From contig NZ_DS544873.1 in assembly GCF_000154725.1 (NCBI RefSeq), forward strand, positions 1,007,218 to 1,066,923: a DNA stretch of 59,706 bases. Reading direction: 5' to 3'. The DNA is from Kordia algicida OT-1 (GTDB taxonomy: Bacteria > Bacteroidota > Bacteroidia > Flavobacteriales > Flavobacteriaceae). Both the position numbers and the translations under genes were made by a program. Below the pieces are notes generated by a model, which had not been told where the DNA came from, ran no database searches, and saw only the letters and a list, made by a program, of their open reading frames with translations. Positions 9,224 to 16,317 of the stretch are shown one piece after another (the first letter of the stretch is position 1; every line of letters starts with the position of its first letter).

Positions 9224-9243
9224 AATCCCTCTTTCTCCGCAAA
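9224..9243 (+). repeat. Duplicate of the tRNA-Ser 3' end (possible att remnant)
   Basis: AATCCCTCTTTCTCCGCAAA at 9224-9243 is identical to 9099-9118, the T-arm and acceptor 3' strand of tRNA-Ser plus its flank. The copies are 125 bp apart. The second copy also has its own terminator directly downstream. It may be an att site left by a lost integrative element or the tail of a deleted tandem tRNA gene. Confidence 0.75.
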
Positions 9244-9280
9244 ACCCTTGTAAACGAAATGTTTATAAGGGTTTATTTTT
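9242..9280 (+). terminator. Terminator after the duplicated tRNA tail
   Basis: AAACCCTT-G-TAAAC pairs with GTTTA-T-AAGGGTTT (9242-9255 and 9261-9274) around a GAAAT loop, followed by ATTTTTT. Confidence 0.75.
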
Positions 9281-9329
9281 TAGGTGTAAAAAAAGGTGTA
9301 CGTATTAGCTTTATTAAACTATGTTTCAA

Positions 9330-9722
9330 TCAATCCACCATCTTTACAGGATTCTTGTTGTCATCAATCGCGACGAAGGTAAATAGTCCTGTCACTGCTT
9401 TTTTGCGTCCTTCTTCATACATATTTTCCATAAAAATATCTACTTGTACCACACAACTCGTATTTCCGACTTTAATAACATTAGCAATTAATTCTACCAA
9501 AGTTCCTTGCGGAATGGGTTCTGTAAAATCAATCTTATCGGTAGAAACAGTCACAACTTTCTTTCTACTAAAACGTGTTGCGCAAATAAACGAAGCTTCG
9601 TCCATCATATGTAATGCAGTTCCTCCAAACAACGTATCGTAATGATTGGTAGTATTGGGAAACACCGCTTTAAAAATGTGTGTTTCAGAATTTTTAATGC
9701 GTTCGGTAATTTGTGGATTCAT
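9330..9722 (-). CDS. Acyl-CoA thioesterase (hotdog fold, YciA/BFIT-like)
   Basis: A 130-aa single hotdog-domain protein. The segment TNHYDTLFGGTALHMMDEAS carries the conserved hotdog active-site region, a G-G-x-x-[LM]-x-x-[IM]-D-E pattern with the catalytic Asp. VSTDKIDFTEPIPQGTLVEL is the second strand block typical of acyl-CoA hydrolases. It would cleave acyl-CoA thioesters to free acid and CoA in the cytoplasm; chain-length specificity is unknown. It is monocistronic and converges on the tRNA locus. Length is normal for the family. Confidence 0.9.
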   Translation of the reverse strand: MNPQITERIKNSETHIFKAVFPNTTNHYDTLFGGTALHMMDEASFICATRFSRKKVVTVSTDKIDFTEPIPQGTLVELIANVIKVGNTSCVVQVDIFMENMYEEGRKKAVTGLFTFVAIDDNKNPVKMVD

Positions 9723-9858
9723 GGAAAATGTATTTTGTTATAAAGCAATTGGTTTAATTTATCGCAAAAGCTTCTATTTCTTTTTGGGTATTGCTTATTT
9801 TTGATTCAGAAATTAAAATCACTTCTAAAGTGAAATTTAGAACTCAAAGATAACCCAT

Positions 9859-10488
9859 ATGCAAATAGTAGACAGCCTAAAATGGAGATATGCAACAAAA
9901 AAATTTGATGCAACTCGCTTTTTAGAAGAAACTCAAATACATACCTTAAAAGAAGCTTTTAACCTAACGGCAACTTCCTACGGATTGCAGCCTATCCGTT
10001 TAGTAGTCATCAAAAACAAAGCACTTCAAGAAGAATTGGTGCAATACTCTTGGAAACAACGCCAAGTAGCAGATGCGTCTCACTTATTAGTCATTTGTAT
10101 TGAAACGACGATCAACAGTGAAACCATCGAAGCATATTTCAATCGTGTAAAAACACTTAGAGAAACGCCCGAAGATATCTTGGCACCGTTTAGAAACTTT
10201 ATGATTGATACTTTCTCAAAGAAAACACAAGAAGAACTCAACACTTGGGCGTCCAAACAGGCATACATTGCACTTGGAAACTTGCTAACAGTTTGTGCGG
10301 CAGAACAAATAGATGCTTGTCCAATGGAAGGGTTTTCCCCTGAAAAATATGACGAAGTATTAGGCTTAAAAGCAAAAGGACTTTCCTCAGTATTGGTATT
10401 GCCTGTTGGTTACAGAGCTGCCGATGATATGTTTTCAGATATGGCAAAAGTGCGCAAGTCGGTTGCAGAAAGTGTGATTGAAATGTAA
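9859..10488 (+). CDS. NAD(P)H-dependent nitroreductase family protein
   Basis: A 209-aa FMN-binding nitroreductase-fold protein of the NfsB/YdgI type. The N-terminus LKWRYATKKFD is the usual opening with the FMN phosphate-binding Arg/Lys, ATSYGLQPIRLVVI is the flavin-contacting segment, and the C-terminal half carries CPMEGFSPEKYDEVLGL and SSVLVLPVGYRA, both characteristic of the family. It likely reduces nitro-compounds or quinones; the physiological substrate cannot be told. It is a single gene with thioredoxin-like and aminotransferase genes downstream. Confidence 0.9.
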   Translation: MQIVDSLKWRYATKKFDATRFLEETQIHTLKEAFNLTATSYGLQPIRLVVIKNKALQEELVQYSWKQRQVADASHLLVICIETTINSETIEAYFNRVKTLRETPEDILAPFRNFMIDTFSKKTQEELNTWASKQAYIALGNLLTVCAAEQIDACPMEGFSPEKYDEVLGLKAKGLSSVLVLPVGYRAADDMFSDMAKVRKSVAESVIEM

Positions 10489-10559
10489 TATTTTGGCAAG
10501 ATTGTTGTTTTAAGAGAAGAAACATATATATTTGTTTGACGCCTTAACACCGTACACAC

Positions 10560-11015
10560 ATGAAAAAACTACTTTTTTTAGCCGTATTATTTATCGGATT
10601 TTCTGCTGTAGCGCAGGAAGAAGTAAAACTAAATTGGCTGACAGATTTTGAAAAAGCAAAGAAAATTTCAAAGAAAACAAAGAAGCCTATTTTAATATAT
10701 TTTACGGGAAGTGATTGGTGTCCGCCGTGTAAAATGTTGAAAGAAGATTTCTTCTACACAGAAAAATTCAAGAAAAAAGCTGAAAACTTTGTATTGGTCA
10801 TGGCAGATTTTCCAAGACGAATTGATATCATTACAGAAGATCAACGTCAGCAAAACATAAAACTAGCAAGGAAATACAATACCAAAAATAAATTTCCAAA
10901 CATTGTTGCGGTAGACCATAAAGGAAAAGAAATCGACAATATCATGTCGTATAACATGATGCGCGATACATCAAGACATTACAAATTTCTTGAAAAATTA
11001 ATGGAAAACAATTAA
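10560..11015 (+). CDS. Secreted thioredoxin-family protein (CPPC)
   Basis: A 151-aa protein with a signal peptide (hydrophobic residues ~4-17, cleavage likely after SAVAQ or before it) and a thioredoxin fold. The active site is WCPPC near residues 50-54 (GSDWCPPCKML). The order, with the cis-Pro region at FPNIVAVD, resembles DUF899/thioredoxin_7-type periplasmic disulfide reductases of Bacteroidota. It probably acts on periplasmic disulfides. A hairpin terminator follows at 11037. Confidence 0.88.
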   Translation: MKKLLFLAVLFIGFSAVAQEEVKLNWLTDFEKAKKISKKTKKPILIYFTGSDWCPPCKMLKEDFFYTEKFKKKAENFVLVMADFPRRIDIITEDQRQQNIKLARKYNTKNKFPNIVAVDHKGKEIDNIMSYNMMRDTSRHYKFLEKLMENN

Positions 11016-11036
11016 GTAGATGTACATAAAATACAG

Positions 11037-11077
11037 CCTCTTTTCTATACTTTTGTAGTGTAGGAAAGAGGTTTTTT
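11037..11077 (+). terminator. Terminator after the thioredoxin-like gene
   Basis: CCTCTTTTCTA pairs imperfectly with TAGGAAAGAGG and is followed by six T. Confidence 0.75.
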
Positions 11078-11142
11078 AATATTGAAGTGATTTAAACTTT
11101 TTTGATTTTCTAAAAAACCTAAAATCAAGCAAAAAAAACACT

Positions 11143-12336
11143 ATGCCAGGATTTGAATTATTTAGCGACGCCGAACGTAAAGAAGTACACGATGTATTAG
11201 ACAGTGGTGTATTAATGCGTTACGGATTTGATGGAATGCGTAACGGACATTGGAAAGCAAAAGAACTCGAACGTGCGTTAGAAGCACAGTTTGATGTAAA
11301 ACATACACAATTAGTTTCCAGCGGAACCGCCGCCGTTTCTGTCGCGTTGGCAATAACAGGTATTGGAGCAGGAGATGAGGTGATTATGCCAACATTTACC
11401 TTTGTGGCAAGTTTTGAAGCCATCATGATGTTGGGCGCCATTCCTGTTTTAGTAGATATTGATGATACACTTACGTTAGATCCGGAAGCAGTTCGCAACG
11501 CCATTACACCAAAAACGAAAGCCATTATGCCTGTGCACATGTGCGGAAGTATGGCGAATTTGGATGCGATTAAGTCTATTTGTGACGAACATAATTTAAT
11601 CTTAGTTGAAGATGCCTGTCAAGCAATTGGTGGAACCTACAAAGGAAAAGCGCTCGGAACCATTGGTGATGTTGGTTGTTTTTCATTTGATTTTGTAAAA
11701 ACAATGACCTGTGGAGAAGGTGGCGCAATCATTACAAACAATAGCAAATACTCATTAAATGCCGATCATTATAGCGACCACGGACACGATCATGTGGGAA
11801 GCGACAGAGGTGCAGAAACACATCCGTTTTTAGGCTATAACTTTCGTATTTCCGAATTGAACGCGGCAGTTGGTTTGGCACAAGTTCGCCGTTTGCCGGA
11901 ATTCTTAAACATTCAAAAAAAGCATTACAACATACTTAGAGAAGCTTTGGCAGACATTCCAGAAGTGACGTTTAGAACCGTTCCTGAAGGTGGCGTAGAA
12001 AGTTGTGCGTTTCTCAACTTCTTCTTACCAGAATTAGGTGTCGCACAAAAAGTCATGGCAGGATTCAAAGCCAACGGAATTGATGTGTGTTTTCATTATT
12101 ACGATAACAATTGGCACTACATTCGCAAGTGGGAACATTTGAAAAACTTAAAATCATTATATCCAATTTCTGCGGAAGTCAAAGAAGGAATGAAGTATTT
12201 AGATACGAAAACCTACGAGCAGTCAGATCATTATATTGCGCGAAATATTTCTTGTTTGATTAAAATGTCATGGACAGCAGAAGAAGCAAAAGCCAGAGCT
12301 TCAAAAATGCGTGAAGTGATTTTAGCTTCGCTTTGA
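11143..12336 (+). CDS. DegT/DnrJ/EryC1/StrS-family aminotransferase
   Basis: A 397-aa PLP enzyme of the sugar aminotransferase family. VSSGTAAVSVAL is the PLP phosphate-binding segment, LVEDACQAIGG carries the Asp that contacts the pyridine nitrogen, and CFSFDFVKTMTCGEGG contains the Schiff-base Lys (~K186). It would transaminate a keto-sugar nucleotide or a related cyclitol. It stands alone, without glycosyltransferases or sugar-nucleotide dehydratases nearby, so the substrate cannot be inferred. Three families of short tandem or dispersed repeats follow it. Confidence 0.9.
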   Translation: MPGFELFSDAERKEVHDVLDSGVLMRYGFDGMRNGHWKAKELERALEAQFDVKHTQLVSSGTAAVSVALAITGIGAGDEVIMPTFTFVASFEAIMMLGAIPVLVDIDDTLTLDPEAVRNAITPKTKAIMPVHMCGSMANLDAIKSICDEHNLILVEDACQAIGGTYKGKALGTIGDVGCFSFDFVKTMTCGEGGAIITNNSKYSLNADHYSDHGHDHVGSDRGAETHPFLGYNFRISELNAAVGLAQVRRLPEFLNIQKKHYNILREALADIPEVTFRTVPEGGVESCAFLNFFLPELGVAQKVMAGFKANGIDVCFHYYDNNWHYIRKWEHLKNLKSLYPISAEVKEGMKYLDTKTYEQSDHYIARNISCLIKMSWTAEEAKARASKMREVILASL

Positions 12337-12351
12337 AATGTTGAATTTTAA

Positions 12352-12386
12352 ATGTTGGATGTTGAATGTTGAATGTTGGATGTTGA
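12352..12386. repeat. Heptamer tandem repeat, 5 units
   Basis: Five consecutive 7-bp units alternate between ATGTTGG and ATGTTGA immediately downstream of the aminotransferase gene. A heptamer array of another sequence lies at 34255-34324. Confidence 0.8.
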
Positions 12387-12404
12387 ATTGAAAAGTATCT
12401 GAAA

Positions 12405-12618
12405 CGTCATTGCGAACACAGTGAAGCAATCTCATAATCAATACATAATAGTTCTACAATAAACAGCTTCCCATAATAAAATTGATAATGAGACCGTCTG
12501 ATCGAGTGGAATTCTGAAAGAATTTTGTGTCGAGATCTGCTACATTATTCAAAATAAACATCTTGCTTCCAAATACTTATTGATATAAATTTGTGATACA
12601 AATTGACTCGAAGTGACG
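12405..12618. repeat. Dispersed intergenic repeat bounded by CGTCA/TGACG
   Basis: The block starts CGTCATTGCGAACACAGTGA, a type of intergenic sequence common in flavobacterial genomes (CGTCATTGCGA ... GAAGCAATCTC), and ends with TCGAAGTGACG, so its ends are inverted. Between them is non-coding sequence with no usable reading frame. A related motif, GTCATTTCTGCGAAGGCAGG, occurs near 34337. Assignment to a genome-wide repeat family is from memory of such genomes, not from a search. Confidence 0.5.
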
Positions 12619-12632
12619 ATTGGGAAAGGTTG

Positions 12633-12664
12633 GTTTATGAGTTTATAAGTTTATAAGTTTATAA
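12633..12664. repeat. Octamer tandem repeat, 4 units
   Basis: GTTTATGA followed by three GTTTATAA units, just downstream of the convergent anti-sigma-like gene end. Confidence 0.75.
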
Positions 12665-12707
12665 GTTGAGGCGTTTATTAGTGAAACTAACGAATTAACA
12701 ACTAAAT

Positions 12708-13514
12708 CTACTCCAAAGTTTCCAACAACTCCAAGGCTTCTGAGTATTTATAATTTGTTTTTAAAGCCGTAATTTTCTTTAAAGTTTCTTGTAAATTCTT
12801 AGCATCTTCTGTTTTCAAATACACCAACGCCATATACCACAATCCTTTGCTAGCATCAATTGCATCACTTTCAGAAATAGTCTTAAATACCTGCAATGCT
12901 TCCGAATTTTGATGGAGTTGCACCAACGAAAATCCTTTGTAAATCCTCACGTTTGTTTTGTCTGTCGTAGCAGAATTTAAAAAGCGATCAGCTACCAAAA
13001 TACACTTTTGATATTCACTATTTTTATACAAAAGTTCAATTTTTTCTTTTATATCTGTCGTATTTTGATCTTGTACAATAAACGAAGGTGTATCATTCCA
13101 AGTTCCGTATTGTGTGTACAATTCATCTAAAGTTGGTTGCGTAGTAAATTGATATACGATAGTTAGCAACAACGCAATACAAGCAGCAGCAAGCGGAAAC
13201 CAATATTTTTTTAAAGTGAATGTTTTCTTTTCTGTTTCAAAAGCAGTGTCAGCATGTTGTTGCAATTTCTCTTTAAAATCAAGTACATCAACTTCTTGAT
13301 ACCATTTTTGAACAGTATGGTAATGCTTACTCGTATTTTTATGTGCAAACCAATCTTTTTCACTTATGGCTTGTTGTAACTGTTTGCTAAGCGTTACATA
13401 TTCTTTCAGTTCAGGTTGATCTTTTTGCTCCTGTTCAAAGTCAAGAAGCTCCTCAGGTGTCATTTCACCTTTTAAGAAACGTTCGGTTTTTAATTCCCAA
13501 AGAAAATCTTCCAT
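12708..13514 (-). CDS. Membrane anti-sigma-like protein with periplasmic TPR-type helices
   Basis: A 268-aa protein encoded 2 bp after an ECF sigma gene, which is the usual place for a cognate anti-sigma factor. Residues 1-100 are hydrophilic and would be cytoplasmic. One transmembrane helix spans about 104-123 (YWFPLAAACIALLLTIVYQF), with KK on its inner side. Residues 124-268 are helical, with TPR-like spacing (SEYQKCILVADRFL, IYKGFSLVQLHQ, KGLWYMALVYLKTED), and should be periplasmic. No zinc-binding HxxxCxxC of the ZAS type is visible. I infer that the N-terminal part holds the sigma factor and the TPR part senses or binds a periplasmic signal, perhaps products of the divergent protease operon. 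Confidence 0.75.
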   Translation of the reverse strand: MEDFLWELKTERFLKGEMTPEELLDFEQEQKDQPELKEYVTLSKQLQQAISEKDWFAHKNTSKHYHTVQKWYQEVDVLDFKEKLQQHADTAFETEKKTFTLKKYWFPLAAACIALLLTIVYQFTTQPTLDELYTQYGTWNDTPSFIVQDQNTTDIKEKIELLYKNSEYQKCILVADRFLNSATTDKTNVRIYKGFSLVQLHQNSEALQVFKTISESDAIDASKGLWYMALVYLKTEDAKNLQETLKKITALKTNYKYSEALELLETLE

Positions 13515-13516
13515 GC

Positions 13517-14071
13517 TTAGTTATTTTTAAGTTTTTTAAATCGAACATCAGCTTGTATCATTTTAAACAATTTAGTTTTGCACCGAAAAGCTTTCTGTCG
13601 CGCTGCATTTTCATTAGAAAACTTTAGTTTCTTTGAAATTTCCGCATACGAAACCTTGGCAAGTGTTAGCTTAATGATGGTTTTACAAGTTTCTTTGAGC
13701 GATTCAAGTTTTTCTTTAAAAAGATTCCATTGCAATTGTTCTATGTGAAAACTTGCCAAATCAGGGCTTTCATCAACAAGAGTTACCGTATTTAGTTTTG
13801 TTACGCTATTTTGTGAAGATTGTTTTATCCAGAAGTTTTTACACACCGTAAATAGGTAATTGTCAAAATTAGAAATCTGTAACTTTTCCTTTTTTAGCAA
13901 TGTGTAAAGAACCAATAATCCATGCTGAAAAACATCTCTTGCTTGTTCTTTAGTTCCACTATTTTTTAAGATATAAGCTTCAACTCCGAAGTAATTTTTA
14001 GCGTATAGTTGCTTTAGAAAAGCAGCGTCTCCATCTATAAATTTACGAATACAATCTTCGTTTTCAGTCAT
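13517..14071 (-). CDS. ECF-type RNA polymerase sigma factor
   Basis: A 184-aa sigma-70 family protein with region 2 at about residues 8-90 (core-binding and -10 recognition, around YAKNYFGVEAYILKNSG and DVFQHGLLVLYTLLK) and region 4 at about 118-178. The latter has an HTH around LTLAKVSYAEISKKLKFSN. Region 3 is missing, as is normal for ECF factors. It is followed 2 bp later by the membrane anti-sigma-like gene. It is divergent, 132 bp apart, from the lipoprotein-subtilase-CHAT genes, which are likely targets. Confidence 0.9.
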   Translation of the reverse strand: MTENEDCIRKFIDGDAAFLKQLYAKNYFGVEAYILKNSGTKEQARDVFQHGLLVLYTLLKKEKLQISNFDNYLFTVCKNFWIKQSSQNSVTKLNTVTLVDESPDLASFHIEQLQWNLFKEKLESLKETCKTIIKLTLAKVSYAEISKKLKFSNENAARQKAFRCKTKLFKMIQADVRFKKLKNN

Positions 14072-14203
14072 TTAAAAAGCTATGATTATTTTTTTAATAA
14101 AAAAACCGTAACAAAGATGCTAAAAATACTCTACATGGGAAAACAGCGTCTAATATCTAACACGCAAAACCAAAGTTAGATACCATTTAAAATTAACCTT
14201 ATT

Positions 14204-14821
14204 ATGAAAAAAACCATTTTTATCATCATCATCTTTGCTTTCTGTAGCTGTAGTACAGACCATGAAGAAACCTTTCAAGAAGAAGCGCGAACAGTTGCTG
14301 AAACCGTAGTAAACAAAACAAATTATAGCTACGATCAATGGGGAAGTATCAATACATACGATCCTATAAACAGAGAAGCGGTAAAGATTTGGATGACGTA
14401 CGGACATTACAATTCATTGCGAAGACAAGGAACTCAAGGCATGGAAATTTTAAAAGTTCCGAACCAACCCATATATGCAATTGACGCAGGACGCATGAAT
14501 GTTGGAATGCCAAATATTGGTAATCCGTTGCCTTTTGCAGGATGTAACTATTTTAATGACTTGGCAAATAGTTCGTCTCCTTGGGCATTACAGTTTTTAG
14601 CGGGCGAAATTACGTTAGCACAAGCGATTGTACATGAACAAGTTTCGCAACAAGCCGAGGCAAATGCTACTGGGCAAGCAATTTCTTTTGTGATATGTTA
14701 TGATGGTGTTGTAGTTGGATTTGTATGTGCCGTTCCTGATGATACGGGATTTGTGTCAAATCCTGGAGGTGTCGCTAACGAACCCGGAGAATTATCAGGT
14801 TCTTGGAGTCCAGCAGAGTAA
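14204..14821 (+). CDS. Uncharacterised lipoprotein next to the sigma/protease genes
   Basis: A 205-aa protein with a lipoprotein signal peptide (IIIIFAFCSCSTD; the lipid-bearing Cys is residue 14 or 16). The mature part has no domain I recognise. Features are paired aromatic/Gly-rich segments (DQWGSINTYDPINREAVKIW), a central KVPNQPIYAIDAGRMNVGMP, and a Pro/Gly-rich tail without clear structure. It is the first gene of the strand that also encodes a subtilase and a TPR-CHAT protein, and may be a substrate, ligand or partner of those proteases; that is inference from position. Its TAA stop is the first part of a 162 bp repeat. Confidence 0.75.
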   Translation: MKKTIFIIIIFAFCSCSTDHEETFQEEARTVAETVVNKTNYSYDQWGSINTYDPINREAVKIWMTYGHYNSLRRQGTQGMEILKVPNQPIYAIDAGRMNVGMPNIGNPLPFAGCNYFNDLANSSSPWALQFLAGEITLAQAIVHEQVSQQAEANATGQAISFVICYDGVVVGFVCAVPDDTGFVSNPGGVANEPGELSGSWSPAE

Positions 14822-14982
14822 TACCAATTTACATTTAAAATGGTGTTTTGGATACGAAGTTGCTTTGGCAGTGTAGAACGCTGTGAATCCTTTGCATAGC
14901 CGTAGCTACGGAAAGTATTCGCAAGAAACTAGACTGCCAAATGAACGAGTTTATAAACATCATTTTATGTGTAAAGTGGTAT
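14821..14982. repeat. Palindromic interspersed repeat, copy A (162 bp)
   Basis: It starts ATACCAA on the last base of the upstream TAA stop and ends TGGTAT, so the termini are inverted. Inner arms TTTGGCAGTGTAG (14864-14876) and CTAGACTGCCAAA (14929-14941) pair with one mismatch around a central perfect palindrome CCGTAGCTACGG (14900-14911). Copy B (29736-29895) is the same element in the opposite orientation, with high identity along its whole length. There is no coding capacity. It resembles a MITE or a large REP-type hairpin element. Confidence 0.85.
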
Positions 14983-14992
14983 AATATACAAA

Positions 14993-15018
14993 CAAAGCTC
15001 TTGTTTTAAAGAGCTTTG
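14993..15018. terminator. Hairpin after repeat A
   Basis: CAAAGCTCTT and AAGAGCTTTG form a perfect 10-bp stem with a six-base loop. The following T tract is weak, so it may act as a partial terminator between the lipoprotein and subtilase genes. Confidence 0.6.
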
Positions 15019-15054
15019 CTATCTTTCTCCTACTAAAACCTAAACGTTTATATC

Positions 15055-16278
15055 ATGAAAAAAATAATATATTTTATACTTATTAGCTGTTTAATGAGTT
15101 GCGAATCTGAAACGATTGAAGCATCAACAGTACACGAATCATTCACAAATCAAAAATCATCTGGCGGAACAACAATTCCTAAAGACGAAACAGTTGTCAT
15201 CCGATTTACGGAAGGTTTATCCGCTACAGCGAAAGCCATCATACGAGCAAAATACGGCGTTATTGCCTTTGAAAATTGCTCTTGTGGAGATAAGAATTTA
15301 GAATCATGGGATTTAGAAACCATTTACGAAGGCGCTACCATTGAAGAACGCGTGACTTCTATGGAACAAGACCCAGAAATGGAAGGCGCAGATTTTAATT
15401 TTGATATCAATATTTCGAGTCAAGTACCTAATGGTGTTGTCGGAACGATACATTATCAAGATGTATTGCCAAAAATAAAAACACAAAAAGCGGCTGTAAC
15501 TATTGGTGTGTTAGATACAGGAATTGATCCTACGTACTTCGGATTTCAGCAAGCGTTTTTGCACAATAGCGCGTTAGATGAAGAAACGTGTAGCGATGAA
15601 TTTTTTGGTTGGAATTTTGTCGAAAATAATAATCTATCTTTTGATGACAACGGACACGGAACAATGGTCAGTTATTTGGCATACGAACAACTTGAAAATA
15701 CAGGAACTAATTTTGAGATTATACCCGCAAAAGCTTTTGATGCAGCAGGAAAAGGTTCCTTGTTTCAAATAGGTTGTGGGTTGAGTTATCTTATTCAGAA
15801 AAAAGTAAATATTATCAATATGAGTTTTGGATGGACAGAAACTCCCTCAACAGTTATTGAAAGTTATATTAAAGAGACAGAACGCGATATTTTAATGGTA
15901 ACTTCCGCAGGAAATACAGGTGCTGATAATGATTTGACTCCACATTTTCCATCGTCTTACACCACGGCAAATGTGCTGTCAGTAACGGCTGTAGATGGTG
16001 AAATACCGCCAAATCTGGTTTTGTCGCTTTCCAATTATGGTTTTGTATCTGTTGATATTGCTGTAAAAGGCATAGGAATTCCGTTTTATTCAGCACCAGA
16101 AACAGCTCCAATTTCAATTACAGGGTCTTCGTATTCGTCAGCAAAAACTGCAGGATTTGCAGCATTAAAATACCAACAAGGAATGTCTGTAGATATGTTA
16201 TATCACAGGATTTTACAAGATAAAATTCAATCGAGCAGTCTAAACCAAATTAAATATGCTTCTTATTTAGATTTATAG
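15055..16278 (+). CDS. Subtilisin-like (S8) serine protease, lipoprotein
   Basis: A 407-aa protease with a lipoprotein signal peptide (ILISCLMSCESE). An inhibitor-I9-like propeptide is suggested at about residues 40-110 (TVVIRFTEGLSATAKAIIRA). The catalytic triad is visible: Asp in IGVLDTGID (~154), His in DDNGHGTMVS (~201) and Ser in TGSSYSSAKTAG (~359). The oxyanion Asn would be in MVTSAGNTGAD. It is probably anchored in the periplasm or on the cell surface. TPR-CHAT follows 39 bp later, and the pair probably forms an operon divergent from the ECF sigma genes. Confidence 0.92.
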   Translation: MKKIIYFILISCLMSCESETIEASTVHESFTNQKSSGGTTIPKDETVVIRFTEGLSATAKAIIRAKYGVIAFENCSCGDKNLESWDLETIYEGATIEERVTSMEQDPEMEGADFNFDINISSQVPNGVVGTIHYQDVLPKIKTQKAAVTIGVLDTGIDPTYFGFQQAFLHNSALDEETCSDEFFGWNFVENNNLSFDDNGHGTMVSYLAYEQLENTGTNFEIIPAKAFDAAGKGSLFQIGCGLSYLIQKKVNIINMSFGWTETPSTVIESYIKETERDILMVTSAGNTGADNDLTPHFPSSYTTANVLSVTAVDGEIPPNLVLSLSNYGFVSVDIAVKGIGIPFYSAPETAPISITGSSYSSAKTAGFAALKYQQGMSVDMLYHRILQDKIQSSSLNQIKYASYLDL

Positions 16279-16317
16279 TATTTTAGAATCTTCTACTAAA
16301 AAAAAGAAGATTTGATA

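Noticed and set aside
9073-9642. Plus-strand open frame of 189 codons over the tRNA end and opposite the thioesterase gene
   Set aside because: It runs through the tRNA-Ser, two terminators and the antisense strand of a clear thioesterase gene; its translation resembles no protein.
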